A stretch of DNA of 64,000 nucleotides from Methylobacterium adhaesivum (GCF_022179065.1 NZ_BPQD01000008.1:1-64000); one strand, 5' to 3'. Counted from the stretch's first letter, positions 33,188-42,533 are shown. Notes: a model not told the origin generated them from the letters alone. Program-made: numbers and translations.

Positions 33188-33505
33188 TTAGTCCCGCGCG
33201 ATCGCCTGCAGGGTTTCGGCGACGGCCTTGGCGAGCGGCATTGGATCCGCCGCCCGACCGGCGCGAAACGCTTCTTCCAGCGCGCCGCTCTCCCGCGCCA
33301 CGGCGCCGGCCCCGACCCCGAGGGCCGAGCCCTTCAGGGTGTGGGCGAGATCGGCCCGATCGGAGAGAGACCGGTCCGGATCGGCGATCCCGGACAGAAG
33401 GTGCCGGCACTGTTCGGCCAAGAGCGTGAGGAGCTCGCGGGCCAAGGCCGCGTCGCCACCGGTCTGCGCGGCGAGGTAGTCGTGATCGATGGGGGGCAAG
33501 GGCAC
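33188..33505 (-). CDS. Hpt (histidine phosphotransfer) domain protein
   Basis: A 105-residue single-domain Hpt protein, which relays phosphate between a hybrid kinase receiver and a response regulator. The phosphorylated histidine is His55 in Leu-Ala-His-Thr-Leu-Lys-Gly-Ser-Ala-Leu-Gly, and the four-helix pattern (Ala-Arg-Glu-Leu-Leu-Thr-Leu-Leu, Glu-Ser-Gly-Ala-Leu-Glu-Glu-Ala-Phe) fits. No ATG is near the domain; GTG 33505 is chosen, since upstream in-frame residues are basic and Pro-rich. It is divergent from the giant coiled-coil gene with 290 bases between. No kinase or receiver gene is adjacent. Confidence 0.75.
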   Translation of the reverse strand: MPLPPIDHDYLAAQTGGDAALARELLTLLAEQCRHLLSGIADPDRSLSDRADLAHTLKGSALGVGAGAVARESGALEEAFRAGRAADPMPLAKAVAETLQAIARD

Positions 33506-33795
33506 TCTTGAGTTCGACGTTGGGTTCGTTCGCGGCGAGGGACGGCCGCGAGGCCCTATCCACAGGCGCGGGGCCGCCCCCAGTTTGCGTTTAGGCCTTG
33601 GAGGCCCATGGATAAACCCGACGGGTGGGATGCGGGCCCTGGCCTTGGTAACCATTCCGTTAAGGTTTTGCCGTCGCGGACGCAGGGTCGGGTATCGGGC
33701 TCGGACGACGATGGCTAAAGTTCGTTTGGTAAATTGGTAAAAGTTATCCCCTCCGCCGGGTGCGGCCGGCATGGGGGATTGCATCGAGGGGTTGC
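33506..33795. other. Divergent control region of Hpt and giant coiled-coil genes
   Basis: This 290-base gap has no gene I can support. It contains a short AT-rich part (about 33700-33745) with two GGTAAA words next to each other, likely holding the promoter of the giant gene. A GAGGGG ribosome site sits just before ATG 33796. No clear sigma or CtrA site was recognised. Confidence 0.5.
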
Positions 33796-36700
33796 ATGGC
33801 CACGGAAAAGAAGCTCAAGGACCCGGCCGAGGCCGCCCTGTCCGCCATCGAGCAGGCTCTCAACCTCGACATGCTCACGCCCGATTCGTCCGAGGCCCGC
33901 GTCGAACCGCGCCTGCCCGACGTCGGTGACGGCGACTCTCTCCTTGATCCGAGCGGCCGCACCGCTCCGCCGCGCCTCGAGGAACCCCTGGCCTCCGACC
34001 TGCCGCCGCCGGATCGGGCCCGTCCGCGTCGCGAGGGCGGCCTCCTGCCGCCCGACCGCTCCCTCGTCGCAAACGACGACCGCCAAAACATCGGCATCCT
34101 GCAGCAGACCCTCCGGGTGCGGCCGTCACCGACCCCCTACATTGTCGCGGGCATCGCCTCGGCCGTGTGGTTCGCGGGCCTGATGGCCCTCGCCTCGAGC
34201 CAGTCCGGGGGCGACCTGAAGGGGTATGTCCAGGGGCTCACGGCTCTTCAGGCGGCAGTGGCCGCGACCGCATTCGTTGGCCCCGCCGTGCTGTTCAGCA
34301 TCATGGCGATGCTCGCCGTGCGTGCCCAGGAAATGCGCCTCGTCGCCCGCGCCGTCGGCGAGGTTGCTATCCGCTTGGCCGAGCCGGAGAATTTCTCCAC
34401 CGACGCGGTTCTCACCATGTCGCAGACCGTCCGCCGTGAGGTCGCCGCCGTGGGCGACGGCGTCGAGCGGGCGTTGGCCCGCGCCGGCGAACTCGAGACC
34501 CTGGTGCGCGGCGAGATCGCGACCCTCGAGCGTGCCTATTCGGAGAACGAGATCCGCATCCGCTCCCTCGTCGACGAACTCGTGGCCCAGCGTGAATCCA
34601 TCGTGGCCAATGCCGAGCGTGTGCGCGGGGCCATCGCTGGCACGCACCAGAACCTGACGCAGGAACTCGACGGGGCCGCCGAGCGCATCGTCGCGGCGGT
34701 GACCGGCGCGGGCGAGCGCGTCACCGGCGCCCTCGACGCACGGGGCGAAGCCATCACTTCGGCGCTCGGCGATCGCAGCGACGCCATCACGGCCGCCCTG
34801 GCCGAGGCCGGCGACCGCGTGGTCGGCCTCGTGACCGACCGGGGCGACGACCTCGTCCAGCGCCTCGCCGCCACCAGCGAGGGCGTCCGGGGCAGCCTGA
34901 CGGATGTCGGCAACACCCTGACCCAGACCCTCGAGGTCCGGGCCGAGGAAGTGACCCGCGCCTTCGAGCGCACGGGCGGCCTTCTCACCGCGACCCTCGC
35001 CACCAACGCGGGCGACGTCGCCCGGACCCTGGCGCAGACCGGCGCAGAGGTGATTGAGACCCTCAATCGCGAGGGCAGCGAGGTCCGCAAGAGCTTCGAG
35101 GATTCGGCTCGCGGCCTCGAGAACGCCTTCCTTACCCGCGGCGGCGAACTGACCGCCCAGTTCTCGAGCACGGGCGGCGACATCACCGCTCGCTTCGCCG
35201 AGACCGGCGACGCCCTGCGCGCGCATTTCGCCGCCACGGGCTCCGCCCTCACCCGAGATCTCGCCACCGTCGGCGGCGGCGTGTCCGACGCCATCGTGGC
35301 GCGGGGTCGCGAGGCCGAGGAGCGCCTGACGCAGGCCACCGGCGGCGTGATCGATACGTTCGGCGCCCGAGCGGATTCCCTGCGCGACGGCTTGATTCGC
35401 TCCGTCGAGGAGGCCGCCAATCTTATCGAGCGCAACGGCGGGGCACTGGTCGAGCGGATCGATGCCGTGACCGGCCGGTTGCACGAGACCCTGACGGTTC
35501 AGGGCACCGGCATCGCCGACCTCATCGAGACGCGCGGCCGCGACGCCCAGGCCGGATTCGCCCTGACGGCGAACGGCCTGATCGACACCCTGGACGCCCG
35601 CGCCGAGGCCGTGCGCGATGGCCTAGCCCGCTCCGTCGAGGGCATTGCCAGCAATATCGATACCCGTGGCGGCGCGCTGGCCGAGCGGATCGAGGCCGTG
35701 GCCGGGCGGCTGCATGAGACCGTCACGGTCCAGGCCGCCGGCCTCGACGGTACCCTTGCGGTCACCGGCGAGCGTGTCGGCACCCTCATCGACGAACGCA
35801 CCCGTGAGGCGACGGCGCGGATCGAGCGTCTCCTGTCGGACCTTGGGCAGGCCCTCGCCGTTCGCACCGCCGAGACCGTCTCGGCGATCCAAACCGCGGC
35901 CGAGACCGTGGACGGTCAGCTCGGCAACCGGACGGCGGATACCGCCGAGACCCTGCGCCGCAACGCCGAGGAGATCACCGTCGCCCTCGGGGCATTCGCC
36001 ACCGAGGCGGCCCAGTCCCTGCGCCGCTCCGCCGCCGGGGCCACGGGTGAACTTGAGGCCCGTACCGTCGAGGCTGTCGAGATCTTCGAGCAGCGGCTCG
36101 CGGCCAACGCGAACCAGTTGTCGAGCCGCACCGAGGAGGCGGCTGCCCTCCTGCGCCAGCTCGCCGAGGGCGCGGGCGAGGACGTCGCCGCCCGAACGGA
36201 AACGTCCATCGCAGCCCTGCGCCGCTCCCTGGACGAGATCAACGTCGAGTTGGCCGTCCGGGCCAGCGAGGCGGCGGGCGTCATCGACCGCGCGGCCGAG
36301 GGAATCGGCAGCAGCCTCGATGCCCGGGTCCGCGACGTCGAGACCTCGTTCGGCAACCATGGCCGCACCCTCGGCGACCTCATCGCCGCCCACACCCACG
36401 ATGCCCACGCGCAGCTCGCCCTGGCCGGCCGCGACATCGCCCTCGCCATCACGGCGCAGAGCGCCCGGGTCGGCGAAGCCCTTACCGCGTCGAGCGAGCG
36501 CTTCGGCGAGACCGCCCGCACGCATGCCGGCGCCATCGACACCGCGATCACCGACCGCCTCGCCGCCCTGCAGGAGACCATCGCGCGGGGTGATATCATC
36601 GCCGAGCGGATCACCCGCGACACCACCACCCTCACGCAGACCGTGGGCGGACAGATCGAGGAGATGGACCGGATCGTCTCTGTGCGGGGCCAGGCCGTGG

Positions 36701-39700
36701 CCGACGCCATCGTCGAGCGGACCCGGGAGGCTCGCAATGCCATCGACTCTCAGCTCGGCAGCCTGGAGGAGCATGGTCTGAAGCGCACCGCCGAGATCGG
36801 CGAGACCTTCGCGAACCTCGTCAACCAGATCGACGCTCAGCTCGGCGCCCGGGCCACGGCTCTGAACGAGGCCCTGATCCAGCGCACGACGGAAATGACC
36901 CGGATCATGTCCGACGGCGGTCGCGACCTCGTCGAGACCCTGGATGCCCGCGTCGACACCATGGGCCAGGATATCGCCGCCCGCACGCTCAGCCTCGGCG
37001 AGACCCTCAGCGCCCGCGCCGCCGAGATCACCGACCGACTCGACGGCCAGACCCGCGACCTCGCCCAACGCCTCGACGAAGGCGCCGGACGCTTCGACTC
37101 CGGTGTCCTGTCACGCCTGGAGGCCATCGGTGCGACCCTCGAGGAGCGCAGCCGCCTCATCGACGAATCCTTCGGTGCCCAGGCCCTCGAGGCGGTCCGC
37201 CGCATCGAGGAGCGCACACACACCCTGGACGCGGACCTCGCCGCGCGCACCCGAGACCTCGTCGATATGATCGTCGAGCGGACGGGCGGCGCCAACGCGG
37301 CCCTGTCGCAGCAGGCTCAGAGCCTGCGCGAGGCCTTCGCGGAGCGGGCCGACCATCTGGCTCGCCTCGTCGACGAGCGCACGACCGCGTTGGGCGCCGA
37401 ACTCGACCAGAAGGGCCACGCCGTGATGGTGGCCATCGGCGGGCGGATCACCGAGCTCGCACGCCTCCTCGACACCGGCAGCAACGCCCTCGGTACGCTC
37501 CTCGACACCCGTGGCGAGAGCATCCTCGGCCGCCTGCGCGAGGTGGTAATCGAAGCCGACCGTACCCTCGGCGAAGGCGAAGGCCGCCTCGGCCGCGCCC
37601 TCGACGGGCGGGCTCAGGACATCGGCTCGCTCCTCGACGAGGGCGTGCGTACGGTCCACCAGCTCCTCGACGACCGTACGGGCGAGATCCGCGCCCTCCT
37701 CGACACCCACGCCCAGACCTTCGGCGCGAGCTTCGAGGATCGTATCGTGCCTCTGCAGGAAACCCTCGACCGGCGCGGTCGCCACCTCGTGGAGACCCTC
37801 GAGGCGAGTCTCGGCACCGCTGCGAGCGCCGTCGATGCCCGCACACGCGCCATCGCGGCCCTGTTCGACGAACGCGTCGGCCAGCTCGACGAGGTGGTCG
37901 AGCGGCGCGGCACCGGCCTCGTCGAGGCCGTCGATGCCCGTACCCGCGCCATGGCGGCTTTGTTCGACGAGCGCGTCGGCCAGCTCGACGAGGTGGCGGA
38001 ACGGCGCAACGCCGGCCTCGTCGAGGCCGTCGACGCCCGCACCCAGGTCCTCGCCACGACCTTCGACGCCCGCCTCGGTCAGCTCGACGCCCTGGTGAAC
38101 CGGGACGATGCTGGCTTCCTCACCGCCCTCGAACAGCGCATAAAGGCCCTCGACAGCCTGTTCGACGGGCGTATCGGCCAGCTCGACGAACTCGTCGAGC
38201 GCCGTGGCGGTGGCTTCACGGAGGCGGTGGATCACCGCACCCGCACCCTCGCGGCCCTGTTCGATCAGGGCCTCGGTGCCCTCGGGGAGGTCGTGGACGG
38301 CCGCGCCGCCCAGGTGACCGACGCCATCGACGCCCGTGCGAAAACGCTCGCGGCCCTGTTCGACGAGCGTCTGGCCGGCCTCAAGGACGCCGTGGACGGC
38401 CGCGCGGCGAAGGCCGCGCACGACATCGACGAGCGCACCCGCGCCCTGGCGAGTCTGTTCGATGAACATCTCGGCGTTCTGACGAGCCTCGTCGACGGTC
38501 GCGGCCAGCAGATCGGTGAAACCCTCGAGGAGCGGACGCAGGCCCTCGCGACCCTGTTCGACGGACGCGTCGAGGAGATCGATGCCCTCATGAAGCGGGA
38601 TGCCGGCGGGATCGCTGCGGCGATCGAGGATCGGATCCAGGCCCTCTCCGGTCTGTTCGACGCGCGCATCGGCGAACTCGACACCCTCGTGGAGCAGCGC
38701 AGCGGCAGCCTCGCGGAGGCCGTGGACGGCCGGACCCTGAGCCTCGCGGCGATGTTCGATCACCGGATCGACCTGCTCGGCCAGATCGTCGAGGGACGCG
38801 GGGCGCAGGTGAGCAACGCCATCGCGGCGCGGACGGACGCACTTACCACCCTGTTCGACGCCCGCATCGGCCATCTCGACGACCTCGTGGATGGACGCGG
38901 CGCTCGGCTCGCCGCCGCCGTGGACGATCGCACGAATGGCCTGCGCGCCTTGTTCGACGAGATGCTCACGGCCCTCGACGGTCTCGTCGACAGTCGCGCC
39001 GAAGCCCTGACCGACCGGGTCGATGCCCGCACACACGCCCTCGTGGCCCTGTTCGACGAGCGCCTGAAGATCCTCGACGGGTTCGTCGGCGACGGCGACG
39101 GCTCCATCACCAGCCGCGTCGCGGCGCGTTCCGAAGCCCTCTCTCGCCTGTTGAACGATGGGATCAATCGCCTCGACGAGATGGTGGACAGCCGTTCGGG
39201 TGCCCTCGGCCAGCATGTCGATGCCAAGACCCGGGCCCTCACGACGGTGTTCGACGAGCGTCTCGACGCCCTCGACACCCTGATCTCGGGCCGCGCCGCC
39301 GATCTGGCCCGGACCATCGATGCGCAGGGGTCGGCGCTGACGCGGGCCGTCGAGACCAGCAGCGAAACCTTCACCAGCCGTATCGACAGCCGCATGAAGG
39401 TCTTCGCCGCCCTCGTCGCCTCGCGCGGCGATGATCTGGCCACCGCCTTCGACGATCGACAGGACGCCTATGCCGCCCTCGTGGACGATCGCTCCGCCGC
39501 GATGCTGAAGGCCTTCGACGAACGCGTCGAGCGCCACACGGTCCTGGCCGAGGCCCACGCCGCCGCCCTCGCCACGGCTCTCGACGAGCGCAACGAGGCT
39601 ATCGCGGCCCTCATCGACGCGCGCGGCGCGACGATGACGGAGGTCCTCGACCAGCGCTCCACGGCCCTGGCAGACCTCATCGAGACCCGTGGCGCGACGA

Positions 39701-41910
39701 TGACGCAGGTCCTCGACCAGCGTTCCACGGCTCTGGCGGACCTTATCGAGGCCCGCAGCCAGGTGGCGGCGCAGCGTTTGGCGAGCAGCGCCGAGACCAT
39801 CACCCAGGCCATCGAGGCGCGCGGCGGCAAGCTCGTCGAGACCCTCGACGGACGTGGTTCGACCATGATCGCGGCCATCACCACGCAGTCCGAGCAGCTG
39901 CGGACCGTGGTGGACGGTCCGGTCGCCGGATTGGTGACCGTCCTCGCCGAACGCGGTCAGGCCATCGAGCGCGTGCTCGCAGAGAGCGGCGCGCCCCTGG
40001 TCGAGGCGATCCGTCAGCGTACGGCCGACCTCGAGGCCCGTTCGCAAGCCTCCGCCGAAGCCCTCCTGAGCGCCATCGACGGCGGCGCGTCCCGTGCCAT
40101 CGCCACCCTGACGGAGGCCAACGAGGCCCTGCGCCGGGATGTCGGCAGCGTGCTCGCGCGGGTCGAGGGCGCCAATGCGGCCTTGGGCGAACTCCTGGCC
40201 GGTACGGGCGACAATCTCGCGGCCGTCGAGACAGGCCTCGCCGCCCGCATCGAGCAGCTTCAGGAGGCCCTGGGTTCCATCGCCAGCGAGACCGAGCGCG
40301 CGAGCCGTGGCGTCGCCGAGCAGGTGGGCCAGTTCAAGACGGTGGCCGAAGGCGCCCTGCAGGAGGCGGCCGAGCTCACCGCCTCCCTCGATGCCCGTGG
40401 CCGGACCCTGGGCGATCTCGGCCGCACCCATGCGGCGACCCTCACGGGGGCAGCCAGCTCTCTGGAGACGGCCGAAGGCCGCCTGTCCGAGGTGATCGCG
40501 GCCCGCGGCAACGCCATTGAGGGCGTGCTGGCCCGGATCGACGAACGCTCCGGCTCGCTAGAGGCCGAGACCGCCCGCTTCGATGCCCTTATCGAGAAGA
40601 CGCTGCGGACGGCCGAAGAGCGTGCCCGCGCTATTGGCACGGGCCTGGCCGAGACGGCACAGGGCGCCGGCGCCCGTGTGGTCGAGGCGTTCGAGGGCCT
40701 GCGTTCGGGGGCCGATAGCGAGGGCGAGCGGACGGCCAAGGGTGTCCGCGCGGCCATCGACGCGGCGTCGCGCGAGATGACTGCGGTGTTCGAGACGGCT
40801 TCGGACCGCTTCGGGGAATCCGTCGCGGGCCTCCGCGAGATGGCGACAGAGATCCGCCGGGAACTCGAGGCCACGCGCACCGAAATTCAGCGCGGCATCC
40901 TCGAGCTGCCCCGTGAGACCCAGGACGCCACGGGCGAGATGCGCCGCGTGGTCTCGGATCAAATCAAGGCCCTGGGTGAGTTGACCACCCTCGTCACCCG
41001 CACCGATCGCAGCGTCGATATTGCCCGCCCTGCGACCACCGCGTCGACCCGGCCTCAGGCCGCCCCGACGGAGATTCAAGCCGCACCGGCGCCGTCCGAG
41101 CCGGCCCCGGCCAAGACCCAGGCAACGACGGCTCCGGCCAAGACTTCGGCGTCGTCGGCGCAGGCCAAGTCCCCGGCTGGTCCTGGCCAGGTTGCCGCCG
41201 TGCAGACCCCTGCCCCGGTGGCGTCGAAGCCGCCTCAAACCATGACCATCGTGCCTGCACCCGCCGGGCGTGCGACTACGGGTGCGAAGGGTACGGACCG
41301 GAGCTGGCTCTCCGACCTTCTGACCCGCGCCTCCCTCGACGACGATGGCGACGGCTCCGTCGCGATCCCCAACCTGCCGGCGACGATTCCGACGCCGACG
41401 GTCGTCCAGGCGCCCACCGTCCCCGTGGCATCCGGCGAAGCCAAGCCCGTGGCGGATCCGAAGGCGTCGCAGAACGCCAAGACGCAGGCCGATGCCAACC
41501 CGTCCGTCGATATGAAGTCGGGTGCCAAGCGCCCGAGCAACGACAAGGCGGTCGCGGAGCGCGGTCGCACGGCGCTGGAAGTCATCTCGGCCGATATCGC
41601 CAAGATGATCGACCATCGCAGCGCCGTGGACCTGTGGGAGCGGTATCGCCGGGGTGAACCGAACCTGTTCGACACGAGCATCTACACCGCACAGGGGCGC
41701 CAGACCTTCGAGGAAGTCCGTCGCCGCTATGCCGGGGATGCCGATTTCCGCCGTACGGTTGACCGCTATGTGACGGAGTTCGAGCGCCTGATGGAGGATG
41801 TCTCGCGCAACGACCGCGATTCGAAGCGCACCGACGCTTACCTCACGTCGGAGACGGGGAAGGTCTACACGATGCTGGCTCATGCCAGCGGCCGCTTCGA
41901 CGGCGCGTAG
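33796..41910 (+). CDS. Giant hendecad-repeat membrane protein, growth pole ring (GPR/RgsE)-like
   Basis: A 2704-residue protein. Residues 1-110 are disordered; two membrane helices lie at about 115-135 and 148-175. From about 306 to 2105 nearly the whole chain is 11-residue (hendecad) repeats with hydrophobic residues at positions 4 and 8 and Gly/Asp/Ala at 1, giving apolipoprotein-like amphipathic helix. Residues 1347-1841 are fifteen 33-residue units. An irregular coiled coil, a Pro/Ala/Thr-rich linker (about 2410-2510) and a conserved C-terminal domain (about 2590-2704, with Asp-Leu-Trp-Glu-Arg-Tyr-Arg-Arg-Gly and Lys-Val-Tyr-Thr-Met-Leu-Ala-His-Ala) follow. I saw no cysteine. This matches the growth pole ring protein of Agrobacterium (about 2115 residues; RgsE in Sinorhizobium), needed for polar growth. 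Homology is from architecture; function here is inference. Confidence 0.8.
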   Translation: MATEKKLKDPAEAALSAIEQALNLDMLTPDSSEARVEPRLPDVGDGDSLLDPSGRTAPPRLEEPLASDLPPPDRARPRREGGLLPPDRSLVANDDRQNIGILQQTLRVRPSPTPYIVAGIASAVWFAGLMALASSQSGGDLKGYVQGLTALQAAVAATAFVGPAVLFSIMAMLAVRAQEMRLVARAVGEVAIRLAEPENFSTDAVLTMSQTVRREVAAVGDGVERALARAGELETLVRGEIATLERAYSENEIRIRSLVDELVAQRESIVANAERVRGAIAGTHQNLTQELDGAAERIVAAVTGAGERVTGALDARGEAITSALGDRSDAITAALAEAGDRVVGLVTDRGDDLVQRLAATSEGVRGSLTDVGNTLTQTLEVRAEEVTRAFERTGGLLTATLATNAGDVARTLAQTGAEVIETLNREGSEVRKSFEDSARGLENAFLTRGGELTAQFSSTGGDITARFAETGDALRAHFAATGSALTRDLATVGGGVSDAIVARGREAEERLTQATGGVIDTFGARADSLRDGLIRSVEEAANLIERNGGALVERIDAVTGRLHETLTVQGTGIADLIETRGRDAQAGFALTANGLIDTLDARAEAVRDGLARSVEGIASNIDTRGGALAERIEAVAGRLHETVTVQAAGLDGTLAVTGERVGTLIDERTREATARIERLLSDLGQALAVRTAETVSAIQTAAETVDGQLGNRTADTAETLRRNAEEITVALGAFATEAAQSLRRSAAGATGELEARTVEAVEIFEQRLAANANQLSSRTEEAAALLRQLAEGAGEDVAARTETSIAALRRSLDEINVELAVRASEAAGVIDRAAEGIGSSLDARVRDVETSFGNHGRTLGDLIAAHTHDAHAQLALAGRDIALAITAQSARVGEALTASSERFGETARTHAGAIDTAITDRLAALQETIARGDIIAERITRDTTTLTQTVGGQIEEMDRIVSVRGQAVADAIVERTREARNAIDSQLGSLEEHGLKRTAEIGETFANLVNQIDAQLGARATALNEALIQRTTEMTRIMSDGGRDLVETLDARVDTMGQDIAARTLSLGETLSARAAEITDRLDGQTRDLAQRLDEGAGRFDSGVLSRLEAIGATLEERSRLIDESFGAQALEAVRRIEERTHTLDADLAARTRDLVDMIVERTGGANAALSQQAQSLREAFAERADHLARLVDERTTALGAELDQKGHAVMVAIGGRITELARLLDTGSNALGTLLDTRGESILGRLREVVIEADRTLGEGEGRLGRALDGRAQDIGSLLDEGVRTVHQLLDDRTGEIRALLDTHAQTFGASFEDRIVPLQETLDRRGRHLVETLEASLGTAASAVDARTRAIAALFDERVGQLDEVVERRGTGLVEAVDARTRAMAALFDERVGQLDEVAERRNAGLVEAVDARTQVLATTFDARLGQLDALVNRDDAGFLTALEQRIKALDSLFDGRIGQLDELVERRGGGFTEAVDHRTRTLAALFDQGLGALGEVVDGRAAQVTDAIDARAKTLAALFDERLAGLKDAVDGRAAKAAHDIDERTRALASLFDEHLGVLTSLVDGRGQQIGETLEERTQALATLFDGRVEEIDALMKRDAGGIAAAIEDRIQALSGLFDARIGELDTLVEQRSGSLAEAVDGRTLSLAAMFDHRIDLLGQIVEGRGAQVSNAIAARTDALTTLFDARIGHLDDLVDGRGARLAAAVDDRTNGLRALFDEMLTALDGLVDSRAEALTDRVDARTHALVALFDERLKILDGFVGDGDGSITSRVAARSEALSRLLNDGINRLDEMVDSRSGALGQHVDAKTRALTTVFDERLDALDTLISGRAADLARTIDAQGSALTRAVETSSETFTSRIDSRMKVFAALVASRGDDLATAFDDRQDAYAALVDDRSAAMLKAFDERVERHTVLAEAHAAALATALDERNEAIAALIDARGATMTEVLDQRSTALADLIETRGATMTQVLDQRSTALADLIEARSQVAAQRLASSAETITQAIEARGGKLVETLDGRGSTMIAAITTQSEQLRTVVDGPVAGLVTVLAERGQAIERVLAESGAPLVEAIRQRTADLEARSQASAEALLSAIDGGASRAIATLTEANEALRRDVGSVLARVEGANAALGELLAGTGDNLAAVETGLAARIEQLQEALGSIASETERASRGVAEQVGQFKTVAEGALQEAAELTASLDARGRTLGDLGRTHAATLTGAASSLETAEGRLSEVIAARGNAIEGVLARIDERSGSLEAETARFDALIEKTLRTAEERARAIGTGLAETAQGAGARVVEAFEGLRSGADSEGERTAKGVRAAIDAASREMTAVFETASDRFGESVAGLREMATEIRRELEATRTEIQRGILELPRETQDATGEMRRVVSDQIKALGELTTLVTRTDRSVDIARPATTASTRPQAAPTEIQAAPAPSEPAPAKTQATTAPAKTSASSAQAKSPAGPGQVAAVQTPAPVASKPPQTMTIVPAPAGRATTGAKGTDRSWLSDLLTRASLDDDGDGSVAIPNLPATIPTPTVVQAPTVPVASGEAKPVADPKASQNAKTQADANPSVDMKSGAKRPSNDKAVAERGRTALEVISADIAKMIDHRSAVDLWERYRRGEPNLFDTSIYTAQGRQTFEEVRRRYAGDADFRRTVDRYVTEFERLMEDVSRNDRDSKRTDAYLTSETGKVYTMLAHASGRFDGA
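35305..35766 (+). repeat. 77-residue tandem duplication (2 x 231 bp)
   Basis: Residues coded by 35305-35535 and 35536-35766 align over seven hendecads without gaps: for example Gly-Gly-Ala-Leu-Val-Glu-Arg-Ile-Asp-Ala-Val versus Gly-Gly-Ala-Leu-Ala-Glu-Arg-Ile-Glu-Ala-Val, and Gly-Arg-Leu-His-Glu-Thr-Leu-Thr-Val-Gln versus the same with Val. The last hendecad of the pair has diverged. Confidence 0.85.
37834..39318 (+). repeat. Fifteen 33-residue (99 bp) tandem repeats
   Basis: Each unit is three hendecads with the pattern Asp-Ala-Arg-Thr-Arg-Ala-Leu-Ala-Ala-Leu-Phe, Asp-Glu-Arg-Ile-Gly-Gln-Leu-Asp-Glu-Leu-Val, then Asp-Gly-Arg-Gly-Ala-Gly-Leu-Val-Glu-Ala-Val. All fifteen units have exactly 33 residues with no insertion. 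Units 1 and 2 are nearly identical; later ones drift but keep Phe at position 11, Val or Leu at 22 and Val/Ile at 33. The hendecad register continues unbroken to 40110. Confidence 0.9.
39616..39747 (+). repeat. 22-residue recent tandem duplication (2 x 66 bp)
   Basis: 39616-39681 and 39682-39747 encode Gly-Ala-Thr-Met-Thr-(Glu/Gln)-Val-Leu-Asp-Gln-Arg-Ser-Thr-Ala-Leu-Ala-Asp-Leu-Ile-Glu twice. The DNA of the two copies differs at only a few bases, mostly synonymous, so this is a young duplication of two hendecads. Confidence 0.88.
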
Positions 41911-41917
41911 CTACTGG

Positions 41918-41952
41918 CGTCACGCCCGCCCCTCTTCGGGACGGGCGTGACG
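41918..41952 (+). terminator. Hairpin after the giant gene
   Basis: Arms CGTCACGCCCG and CGGGCGTGACG are perfect complements, and an inner CCC/GGG pair closes around a CTCTTC loop. It begins 8 bases after the stop codon. No T-run follows, so termination may be weak or the stem may protect the 3' end of this 8.1-kb coding region. Confidence 0.6.
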
Positions 41953-42092
41953 CGAACGTGAAGCGACCGACGCGACAGCTGGAGGGGTTGTTCCTCCGGT
42001 TGTTCAAATCGACGGTTTCGTCGTGGCCGGTCCCTGTTGCTGAGCGAAGCGAGATGCTTGATTCGGGAGCAGCGGCAGAGACCGATCGGCTC

Positions 42093-42533
42093 TCAGATGA
42101 GGCCGAGGCCCGCGAGTTCGCGGCGGAGCGCCTCCGGCATGTCCGCCAAGTCGCCGGCCGTGGTGCCGTCGAGGTCGGCCGGAGCATCCTCGCCCTTGAG
42201 GTAACGCCATCCCTGGAAGGGGCGGCAGGGACGCGGCGAGACCGGCACCACGACGGGATCGAGGACGAGGCGGCACCGGCCGATGCCGTCGGAGCCCGTG
42301 ACCGGTGTGATGGATGCGATGGCCTGGCGGCACGCGAGGGTGCCCTTGATCACCCAATAGATCGAACCGCCGCCGACGATCTCGGCGGCCCGGGTCGGCA
42401 CCATGCGGGTCACGTGAGCGGGAGCCGGATCACGCCCCTGCGCCAAGGCCTCGACGCGGGTCTGGGCGATGCGGGCTTCGAGCTCGGCGATGGAGGCGGG
42501 ACCGACGCACAGCTTCAGGAGGTGGAGCGACAT
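42093..42533 (-). CDS. DUF1489 family protein
   Basis: A 146-residue protein of the DUF1489 family, found mainly in alphaproteobacteria. Marks are Leu-His-Leu-Leu-Lys-Leu-Cys-Val-Gly at the start, His-Val-Thr-Arg-Met, Gly-Gly-Ser-Ile-Tyr-Trp-Val-Ile-Lys-Gly, Cys-Arg-Leu-Val-Leu-Asp-Pro, and Pro-Phe-Gln-Gly-Trp-Arg-Tyr-Leu. No signal peptide or membrane segment; function unknown. A strong AGGAGG ribosome site precedes ATG 42533. It lies 67 bases after the CheZ-like gene on the same strand and probably shares its transcript; it converges with the giant gene. Confidence 0.88.
   Translation of the reverse strand: MSLHLLKLCVGPASIAELEARIAQTRVEALAQGRDPAPAHVTRMVPTRAAEIVGGGSIYWVIKGTLACRQAIASITPVTGSDGIGRCRLVLDPVVVPVSPRPCRPFQGWRYLKGEDAPADLDGTTAGDLADMPEALRRELAGLGLI

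Noticed and set aside
37111-40431. 1106-codon open frame on the minus strand inside the giant gene
   Set aside because: It is the complement of the hendecad repeats. GC-rich repeated DNA with few TA-containing codons leaves the other strand open; the translation has no signal or domain and the plus-strand gene is well supported.
33796-41910. Kinesin-like or surface adhesin identity for the giant protein
   Set aside because: There is no P-loop motor motif, no signal peptide with autotransporter or RTX features, and the membrane helices plus C-terminal domain fit the pole-ring family better.
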